Of a stretch of DNA of 64,000 bases, positions 58,183 to 64,000 are shown piece after piece (positions within the stretch are counted from its first letter, which is position 1; each line of letters begins with the position of its first letter). The translations under genes were made by a program, and so were the position numbers. Origin of the DNA: Chitinimonas_A lacunae (lineage in GTDB: Bacteria > Pseudomonadota > Gammaproteobacteria > Burkholderiales > Chitinimonadaceae); the NCBI RefSeq assembly GCF_042650885.1, contig NZ_JBHSBU010000001.1, positions 4,340,001 to 4,404,000 of the forward strand. The letters are read 5' to 3'. Under the pieces are notes generated by a model. The model searched no databases. It had not been told where the DNA came from and saw nothing but the letters and a program-made list of their open reading frames with translations.

Positions 58183-60034
58183 CCAGCAATGCTGGCTGAT
58201 CGGCCTGGACCTGATGCGCTGTGTACGGACCTTCCGTCTTGCTTTCTGCCAGCCTCGGTCTCCTCGGGAGGCCACCGACGCCAAGCTCGGCGATGTCGAG
58301 GACCGGGGTGGCGGAGCCTGGATGCCAGCCAAAGCGATCGCAACCGCCATAGCTGGCCGGGACGACCACGGTATCGCCAGCGAGCAGACGGGTGGTCGAG
58401 AGAGGAAGCACCTTATCGACGCCGCGCCAGATCATCGCTTCACGCAGCGTGCCTGGCGCCGGGCAGGGCAGGCTCTGTTCGCGCCGATGCAGTGTCAGAT
58501 CGCTCAACGGACCGCCTGCCTGCTGCGCCAGCCAGTCGAGCACGGTCCGACACGGCAATGGAAGGGCTTCAGCGGCAGAAGGCGGCTGTTGTTGCAGCAG
58601 TGCCGGCCAGTCTTCCACCTCGACCTCGTCGAAGTCCCTCCGCCACAGCAGATTGACCTCGTCGCTCCGGTAGCTGATGCCATGCAGATAAGGGTCGATC
58701 GCCGACAGCGGCGTATCCGGCCCGGTCCGCTGCAATAGCTGAAGATGGGTAGGCGTCAGCAAGGGCGCGGGTTCGGCCGGCTCGTCCGGTGGCGGTTGCC
58801 GGGCCATCAGTGCCTCAAGCGCTTCGACACCGAAATCCACCTGCTGGTCGATCTGCACACGCGCTAGCCATGCCCAGCATTCGTGCAGGCTTGCTCCGTA
58901 GATCGGGTCGGGGCTGGAAGCATTGCGGTGGACGATCACGGCTTGGGCGTCCTCGAAATCGCCGCAGCGGTCGAGCTGGCCCAAGCGCTGCCGCAGCGCC
59001 GACAGCCGGGCCGACTCGCTGACCAGGGCATCGAAGTCGAGGTCGGCGCCGACTTCGATGGCCTGGGTGGTGACGACGTAGAGGCGCGGGCCGTCCTGGG
59101 TGCGGTTCCGGTTGGCCTGAAGGCGGGGGAGGTATTCCTCCAGCAGGGCGTCGCGCTCGAATGGCCGGCTGCGGCCCAGCAGGAGAATGGCTTCGTCGGC
59201 CTGGCCACGCTTTGCCAACTCGGCGCACAGCTGATCGAAGACCGCCCGGGCCGTTGCTACCTGGTTGAGGACGATGCCAACTGCCTTGCAGTGGCGTGGA
59301 AACCGGAGGGCTTGGTCGCAGACGGTCTGGTCGAAGTCGGCCTCCCGGCCTTCCTGCTCAGCGTGAACCGCCTCGCTGGGGGAGACGACCAGCCTGACGG
59401 GTTTACCGATGGCCAGTCTTTTGCCCAGAACCGGATGCGCATGATCGGCGGCGGTGAGTCCGAGTGGATGCCGACCTGACCGTGCCGGCCTTGTGCCGAG
59501 GAGGATAGGCTGAATCTCGGCGCCGTAGCGGCGCAGTCGGCAAAGGGTTTCGAGCAGAGGCTGGACCAGATGGGCTTCATCGATGAGCAGCCGCAGATCG
59601 TTGCCTGGGAAGTCTGCTGGCCGGCACAGCAGGCGCGAGCCGAGCTGGTCGATGGTGGCAAGCAGGACGGTCAATTGTCCGGGATGGAACGCTTCATCGT
59701 CGTTGTCCAGCATGCCATGGCAGCACCGGACCACCTTGAGCGGCGTCGCATGGCCATCGTGCCCGCGCAGCAAAGGGTGTTCGCCGAGTTGCTGCCTGAT
59801 CCGCAGGGCACGCTCGAATAGCTGATCGAGCACCAGGCGCCGATCCACCACCACCGCAATCTGCCGTCGTCTGCCTTGCAGGGCCTGGAAGACGGCCGCA
59901 TCGAGCAGGGCGCTTCTGCCGGTGCCGGGGGGTACCGTGACGCAATCGATCTCATCGAGCCGCTCCGCGGCCTCCACTTGCCAGGGAAAAGGCGGGTAGC
60001 CATGCACTGCGCTGAAGAATTCACTGAAATCCAT
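58169..60034 (-). CDS. cas3: Cas3-like helicase of type I-G (I-U), truncated and motif-altered
   Basis: A 621-residue superfamily 2 helicase. MDFSEFFSAVHGYPPFPWQ at the N-terminus and DTVVVPASYGGCDRFGW near the C-terminus are hallmarks of Cas3 from type I-G (formerly I-U) CRISPR systems. Motifs: Walker A PPGTGRS (35-41, Lys replaced by Arg40), ATIDQLGSRLL, DEAH (152-155), VVTTQAIEVGADLDFDALVSE, and motif VI QRLGQLDR (349-356, with Gln353 where Arg is usual). No HD nuclease motif is found; from family knowledge this domain is expected C-terminally, and the protein ends inside a MITE end. The start at 60034 follows GGAGAAGGAGAGG. Csb1 lies upstream; Cas8, Csb2, Cas1, Cas2 and a CRISPR array are absent from the window. 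Confidence 0.8.
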   Translation of the reverse strand: MDFSEFFSAVHGYPPFPWQVEAAERLDEIDCVTVPPGTGRSALLDAAVFQALQGRRRQIAVVVDRRLVLDQLFERALRIRQQLGEHPLLRGHDGHATPLKVVRCCHGMLDNDDEAFHPGQLTVLLATIDQLGSRLLCRPADFPGNDLRLLIDEAHLVQPLLETLCRLRRYGAEIQPILLGTRPARSGRHPLGLTAADHAHPVLGKRLAIGKPVRLVVSPSEAVHAEQEGREADFDQTVCDQALRFPRHCKAVGIVLNQVATARAVFDQLCAELAKRGQADEAILLLGRSRPFERDALLEEYLPRLQANRNRTQDGPRLYVVTTQAIEVGADLDFDALVSESARLSALRQRLGQLDRCGDFEDAQAVIVHRNASSPDPIYGASLHECWAWLARVQIDQQVDFGVEALEALMARQPPPDEPAEPAPLLTPTHLQLLQRTGPDTPLSAIDPYLHGISYRSDEVNLLWRRDFDEVEVEDWPALLQQQPPSAAEALPLPCRTVLDWLAQQAGGPLSDLTLHRREQSLPCPAPGTLREAMIWRGVDKVLPLSTTRLLAGDTVVVPASYGGCDRFGWHPGSATPVLDIAELGVGGLPRRPRLAESKTEGPYTAHQVQADQPALLVTSI

Positions 60035-60224
60035 GCTGCCTCTCCTTCTCCAGAGGTCGCAACAGGCCAATACTGAAATATCGCCAACGTCCAGCAATCC
60101 CCACGCCCGCCGCTCTCGGCAGACGGACCGGCACCGGCTCGGCCACACGGGAAAACTGGGCTGGACGTCACAGAAGGTGCGGCAGCGGCTTGAGCCACTG
60201 TCCCGCGACCCGCTGCCTCACCCC
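60035..60224. other. Gap between csb1 and cas3
   Basis: 190 bases without a credible open frame of its own. Unusually wide for adjacent cas genes, so it could be the scar of a deleted gene, but I see no residual cas8 or csb2 sequence. Confidence 0.4.
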
Positions 60225-61316
60225 TTATGCATCCTCCGCCACCCGCAAGGCTCGCCTGCCGCTGAGCATCGAGGGCAGACGCTCGTCAGCATAGGTATGC
60301 AGCACCTCAGGCCGCCAACCAAGACCCGATTCGCGCGCCGCCTCGAGGCTGTCGCGCAGCAGCGCCAGCGTGGCCTCGCGCTCAAGCGGCAAGGTGGTCC
60401 GTGCTTCCGGGGTGGAGCCGACGATGTCGAGTCGAGGGACTTCCTGCGCAATCAGTTCGTAGCCCGAGGGCAGGTGGCAGCCCATATCGAGCATCACTAC
60501 CAGGCTATAGAGCCCCAGCGCCGCGATCACCAGCTGCCCGGCCTGATCGCGTGCTTGCTGGTAGCGGCCCTCGGCATCTTCAAAGCGCAGCCGGCGCAAG
60601 GCGGTCAGCGACAAGACGCTGGTCAGCCGGGCTTCGCGGATCACCGCATCATCTGGCCTGGACGCCGGCAGGATAGGCTCAGGCCCCGGAACGGGAGCCG
60701 GCCGTTTGCTTCGTTCCTGGCGGCAAAGGTGGCTATCCCTCTGCTTGTCGTCTCCAGTCGGACACTCCGCCAGTCGACTGTCGAGACCGACGATTTCACT
60801 GCGGATCAGCCCTGGCAGCCGACGGTCGCCAAGCAATAAGGTCAGCGGTGCGTGTTCGAACAGCGCCGTAGCGCGTTCAGGGCAGGCCGCAGCGAGGGCA
60901 CGGCCGATGGCCGTGTGGAGAAACGGCGTGCCGTCAAGCAGTGAGCCTTGCAGCGTCGTGTCATGCAGACGCTGCGGCAGATCGAGTACCGAATAGTGTT
61001 CCAGGCCATGAGCCGTTTCGAGATGGAGCACGATATCGGGGTAGTGGATTTCGCCGCGCTGCGCCGCTTCCCAGATCGCGATTTCCAGCCGTCTGGCCTG
61101 ACGCTGTACCGGATCGAGCACCACTGTCCGGCAGGAGGCAGCCAAGTTGGGGTGATCGGTCGAGACTGGATGCGGTGGTGGGAAAGGCGCTGTGCTGTCT
61201 GGGGAAGCGGTCGGTCGAGGGACCCTGAGCATGGCCGGTTCGAGACGCAGCGTGATCCGTAACAGGCTGGCCTGATGCACGGCTGCGGTGATAAGCGCGC
61301 GTAGCGGGTCCGGCAT
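60225..61316 (-). CDS. csb1: Csb1/Cas7 (GSU0053-type RAMP protein of type I-G)
   Basis: A 363-residue protein matching the Csb1 (GSU0053) family, the Cas7 backbone subunit of type I-G effector complexes. Family landmarks: VVLDPVQRQARRLE (67-80), YSVLDLPQRLHDTTLQGSLLDG (108-129), ATALFEHAPLTLLLG (149-163), RSEIVGLDSRL (172-182) and, in the C-terminal half, LTSVLSLTALRRLRF and the AALGLYSLVVMLDMGCHLPSGYEL block. The segment between ALFEH and SEIVG is shorter than usual. GGAGGAG precedes ATG 61316. No in-frame damage seen. It is normally partnered by Cas8 (Csx17) and Csb2; here only cas3 follows. Confidence 0.82.
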   Translation of the reverse strand: MPDPLRALITAAVHQASLLRITLRLEPAMLRVPRPTASPDSTAPFPPPHPVSTDHPNLAASCRTVVLDPVQRQARRLEIAIWEAAQRGEIHYPDIVLHLETAHGLEHYSVLDLPQRLHDTTLQGSLLDGTPFLHTAIGRALAAACPERATALFEHAPLTLLLGDRRLPGLIRSEIVGLDSRLAECPTGDDKQRDSHLCRQERSKRPAPVPGPEPILPASRPDDAVIREARLTSVLSLTALRRLRFEDAEGRYQQARDQAGQLVIAALGLYSLVVMLDMGCHLPSGYELIAQEVPRLDIVGSTPEARTTLPLEREATLALLRDSLEAARESGLGWRPEVLHTYADERLPSMLSGRRALRVAEDA

Positions 61317-61340
61317 GAGGCTTCTCCTCCTGGGAATAAT

Positions 61341-61387
61341 GTTTATGGCCTAGCTAGAGTCATAAACATGCGCCGGTGACTTCTCAA
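61341..61387 (-). promoter_or_regulatory. Promoter and operator-like palindrome of csb1-cas3
   Basis: On the minus strand TTGAGA (61382-61387), a 17-base spacer and TATGAC (61359-61364) form a plausible sigma-70 promoter. GTTTATG (61341-61347) and CATAAAC (61361-61367) make a perfect 7-bp inverted repeat centred on TAGCTA and overlapping the -10 and start region, the usual place for a repressor site. The rest of the 375-base gap to 61691 shows no repeat array or gene. Confidence 0.55.
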
Positions 61388-61691
61388 GCAAAGCGCTGCT
61401 TTTCGTTTCTTTTTCTCATTTTCTGTGGGTATTCCAGTTTTTCCCCGGGCTTTCACGGTACGGTTGTCGTAGTTCGCTGCACAGGAAATCGGGTCGTGCG
61501 ATGGTGCAGGCAAATCGACTTGACACGGCCGCCTTTCCACCTAGGACGATACCCAGGTCGAAAAATACCGACCCGCGTCCAGACTGGCGTTGCGGGGAGC
61601 GGCTGTGGATCTCGCTGGAAAACCCCCTGTAAAAACAAGCAAATAGCCTTACTATTGGCTCCTGCTATCGAACATCTGGTGAGAACGCGCC

Positions 61692-63722
61692 ATGAAGTGG
61701 ACGGGTACAGTCCGGCGGCAATACAACCGTTTTGCCCTTTATCTTTCCAAGCGGACCGGCATTGCCGAAGACCGTGCCCATCAACTGCTGCGCTTATTGC
61801 TGGCTACCCTGTTCGTGGTGGCGTTGGCCGCGGCCTCGCATGCATTGTTGAGCACCAAGGTTGCCAGTCCCGAAGTGGGCAAGGTAGGGGTGGACCGGCT
61901 GGTCAATCAGCTCGCTGCCATCGACCGTATCGACGTCTATGGCGTCAATGGCAATGCCGAGCAGGTCGAGCTGTATACCCGCTGGCGCGATGGCCGGACC
62001 ACCGTTTCCAGCGTACCGCGCACAACCTACGCCAATCTGGAAAGCTCGGTGCTGGTGCCCAAAGGGGTGCCGGTGGCCTTCAAGGAAGATACCGAGCGTC
62101 CCGGCGCCTACCCGGCACTCGAGCGGGCGCGCTGGGTGATGTTGCAGATGGCACGCGATGGCAGTCTGCTGATTTCCCTGCTGCTGCTGGTGATGATCCT
62201 GCGCACCATGGGCTTTGCCGGCGGCTCGCGCTTCACGGTCATCATGCCCAAGACCATCGAGGGCAATGTGGACGATCTGGTCGGTATGGAAGACATCAAA
62301 GCCGAAGTGCTGATGCTGGCCGACCTGTACAACAAGCGCGACGTGTTTCGCTCACATGGCATCCAGCGGGCCTGGAACGTCCTGTTCTCGGGGCCTGCCG
62401 GGGTCGGCAAGACCAAGTTTGCTTCCTATCTCGCCAAATCGCTCGATGTGCCGATGCTGTTCATCGATGGCTCGCGGCTGGAGGACGGCTTTGTCGGCGG
62501 CGGTTCGCGCACCCTGCATAAGCTGCATAAGAAAGCCTCTTCCTACGGTCGCTGCATCGTATTCATCGATGAGGGCCAGTCGCTGCTGATGCGGCGCGGC
62601 ACCGATAAGCGGGCCCGCTGGGAAGACGATACCCCCAATACCCTGCTGTCGCTGCTCGACGGTGTGCGTACCAGCGCCGATGCCGAAGTGATCTGGATCA
62701 TTGCCAGCAACTTCGACCAGCACACTTCGGCGATGGATGAGGCGGTACTGCGCCGCTTCCAGCTCAAGGTGAATTTCCGTCTGCCCAATCTGGCCGAGCG
62801 CACGGCGATGCTGGAGCGCTTCATGACCCGCCGCCATAGCAGCGTACGCGTCGAAGACCTCGATTTCGGCATGATCGCCGAGGCGACCGCTGGCCTGTCG
62901 CCGGCCCATCTGGAGATCGTGGTTGACCAGGCCTCGCTGATCGCGATCCGCGAAGGCCGGCCCGTCGATGGCGAGTTGCTGATGCGCGCCCTGGAGCGCA
63001 CGGTGCTGGGCCTGACCGACCGTGCCCAGACCCATCAGCGCGAAAAGGAACGCGAAGTGGTGGCTACCCACGAAACCGGCCACTTCCTCGCCGCCGTGCT
63101 GCGCTATGCCGACCAGGGGCTGACGCTCGAAGAGGCCAAGCTGCGCAGCGACATCATCAAGATTTCGACCGAATCGCTGTCGAGCCTCGGTGCGCTGGGC
63201 TTTGCGATGAATTCGCAGTCCGAAGTGAAGCTGTTCAGCGAAGACGATCTCGAATGGAAGCTGCGCGGCCTCTACGGTGGCCGGGCGGCCGAGGAAGTGG
63301 TGTACGGCAAGCGCCAGATCACCACCGGCGCCAAGAACGATATCGAGCGTGCTTCCGAGATGCTGGTGACGATGGTTAGCGAATGCGGCTTCCATCAGGC
63401 AAGCCCGGTCAATCTGACCCGCTATCGCGGCGGCGACGGCCAGCCGGTGATCAGCGCCCAGGAAGAAGCCGTGGTGCTGGATGTGTCGGCCCGGCTCTAC
63501 CGCGATACCTGCGAGCGTCTACAGGCCAGCCTGCCTGCGCTGCTGCGCATTCGCGACCAATTGCTCGAACGCTATACGCTGGACCGGAACGAGCTGTTCG
63601 AACTGCTGGCCGAAGATTGGCCCGGCGGCCGCTCCGGTGTGACGGTGGAGCCGGCCAACGCCGAGTCGGCCTGGACCGCTGTCGATAAGGAATTGTCTGA
63701 AGCCGTCGCCAGGGCGGCCTAG
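61692..63722 (+). CDS. FtsH-like AAA+ membrane metalloprotease
   Basis: A 676-residue protein with two N-terminal helices (about 38-58 and 153-173: LLRLLLATLFVVALAAASHALL; GSLLISLLLLVMILRTMGF) around a periplasmic segment, as in FtsH. The AAA+ domain has Walker A GPAGVGKT (234-241), pore loop GFVGGG, Walker B VFIDEGQSLL and ELVLRRF-type sensor region. The protease domain has the zinc motif HETGH (460-464) and TTGAKNDIERA for the third ligand. It differs from housekeeping FtsH (Walker B normally IFIDEID), so it is a divergent paralogue. Start is ATG 61692 behind GGTGAGAA. Confidence 0.85.
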   Translation: MKWTGTVRRQYNRFALYLSKRTGIAEDRAHQLLRLLLATLFVVALAAASHALLSTKVASPEVGKVGVDRLVNQLAAIDRIDVYGVNGNAEQVELYTRWRDGRTTVSSVPRTTYANLESSVLVPKGVPVAFKEDTERPGAYPALERARWVMLQMARDGSLLISLLLLVMILRTMGFAGGSRFTVIMPKTIEGNVDDLVGMEDIKAEVLMLADLYNKRDVFRSHGIQRAWNVLFSGPAGVGKTKFASYLAKSLDVPMLFIDGSRLEDGFVGGGSRTLHKLHKKASSYGRCIVFIDEGQSLLMRRGTDKRARWEDDTPNTLLSLLDGVRTSADAEVIWIIASNFDQHTSAMDEAVLRRFQLKVNFRLPNLAERTAMLERFMTRRHSSVRVEDLDFGMIAEATAGLSPAHLEIVVDQASLIAIREGRPVDGELLMRALERTVLGLTDRAQTHQREKEREVVATHETGHFLAAVLRYADQGLTLEEAKLRSDIIKISTESLSSLGALGFAMNSQSEVKLFSEDDLEWKLRGLYGGRAAEEVVYGKRQITTGAKNDIERASEMLVTMVSECGFHQASPVNLTRYRGGDGQPVISAQEEAVVLDVSARLYRDTCERLQASLPALLRIRDQLLERYTLDRNELFELLAEDWPGGRSGVTVEPANAESAWTAVDKELSEAVARAA

Positions 63723-63750
63723 CGAAGGAGTATGAGTGGGAGTGCAAGTT

Positions 63751-63785
63751 GTCCGGGGAGTTTGGGTCTCTCCGGACATTTTTTT
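63751..63785 (+). terminator. Intrinsic terminator of the FtsH-like gene
   Basis: GTCCGGGGAG pairs with CTCTCCGGAC around a seven-base loop, followed by ATTTTTTT. Confidence 0.85.
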
Positions 63786-63864
63786 GCTCGCATGCCGCCC
63801 TGCCGCACGGCGGCTTTTGCCCATATTACTGAGCCAAATCGCTGTGCCGGGACGTTAATTGCGA

Positions 63865-63999
63865 TTACGGCGTCACCGACTGGGTCGGACAGTTGGCCCT
63901 TTCACCCGACAAATAAAGCATGCCGGGAATTTCCTGCGGATTGGGGCCGATGCCGTTCAGTGTCCCCTTATATTTATTGTGCAAAATGATAATGTGCGA
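63865..63999 (-). CDS. C-terminal end of an unidentified gene
   Basis: The minus-strand frame is open from the window edge to TAA at 63865-63867 and encodes a 44-residue tail: IIILHNKYKGTLNGIGPNPQEI continuing to a Cys-containing end (ANCPTQSVTP). The composition looks like the end of a folded exported protein, but the family cannot be recognised. A GCCGCC/GGCGGC hairpin at 63795-63816 lies beyond it. Confidence 0.4.
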   Translation of the reverse strand, partial: SHIIILHNKYKGTLNGIGPNPQEIPGMLYLSGERANCPTQSVTP

Positions 64000-64000
64000 G

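Noticed and set aside
63835..63900. Possible MITE left end near the window edge
   Set aside because: GCGATTACGGCGTCACC resembles the inner part of the left end, but the GCATTTCC block is missing and it overlaps an open frame.
56000..64000. CRISPR array near the csb1-cas3 pair
   Set aside because: Searched by eye for regularly spaced repeats of 25-40 bases on both sides; none found up to the end of the window.
1..64000. tRNA or rRNA genes
   Set aside because: No TpsiC-loop-like GGTTCRA motif with acceptor stem and no conserved rRNA segments were recognised by eye.

Overview
This is a GC-rich proteobacterial chromosome window with dense operons, several four-base ATGA overlaps and good Shine-Dalgarno sequences. 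Gene content (DUF1841, a YfhL-type ferredoxin, dctSR/dctPQM, a CcoI-type copper ATPase, malate synthase A beside isocitrate lyase, grpE-dnaK-dnaJ) fits a betaproteobacterium, plausibly Neisseriales. That placement is an inference; I cannot name a genus. No rRNA, tRNA or CRISPR array was recognised.

Layout. 0-8.5 kb: end of a CoA pyrophosphatase gene, a GNAT enzyme, rnhA, a P-loop kinase overlapping a bacterial Thg1-like gene, dnaQ-ispD-ispF, a lipoprotein, a sulfurtransferase and a FIST protein. 8.6-12.4 kb: a 1234-residue multi-PAS hybrid kinase. 12.4-17 kb: ferredoxin, then the glyoxylate shunt genes aceA and aceB. 17.3-22.4 kb: heat-shock genes grpE, dnaK, dnaJ with two sigma-32-type promoters and a fatty-acid desaturase gene between dnaK and dnaJ. 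22.9-26.5 kb: accessory genes, a probable small RNA, a pentapeptide-repeat protein and an NlpC/P60-like enzyme with an overlapping exported partner (effector/immunity-like). 26.9-33.5 kb: dctR-dctS, divergent dctPQM TRAP transporter and a 3-hydroxybutyrate dehydrogenase. 33.9-44.1 kb: copper handling (DUF411 protein, copS/copR, outer-membrane channel, multicopper oxidase, cupredoxin, CusF-like protein) plus a HAD phosphatase and a CcoI-type ATPase. 44.2-46.6 kb: orphan accessory genes. 47-56 kb: a chemotaxis operon without cheR, and an HPt protein with a decayed HD-GYP half. 56.2-58 kb: two family-3 solute-binding proteins. 58.1-63.7 kb: a two-gene remnant or minimal version of a type I-G (formerly I-U) CRISPR effector (csb1 plus a truncated, motif-altered cas3), divergent from an FtsH-like membrane protease.

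Two families of short dispersed repeats thread through the intergenic DNA. One is a MITE-like element of about 90-100 bp with imperfect inverted ends of about 23 bp: three full copies and two half copies. One half copy supplies the stop codon of the cas3-like gene at the point where a C-terminal HD nuclease domain would be expected, and one full copy removes the 5' end of another gene. The second family is an A/T-rich element of about 65 bp with seven better copies, several of them directly after stop codons. The csb1-cas3 pair, the repeat families, the amidase/partner pair, the small RNA and the kinase-Thg1 pair are the observations most worth following up.
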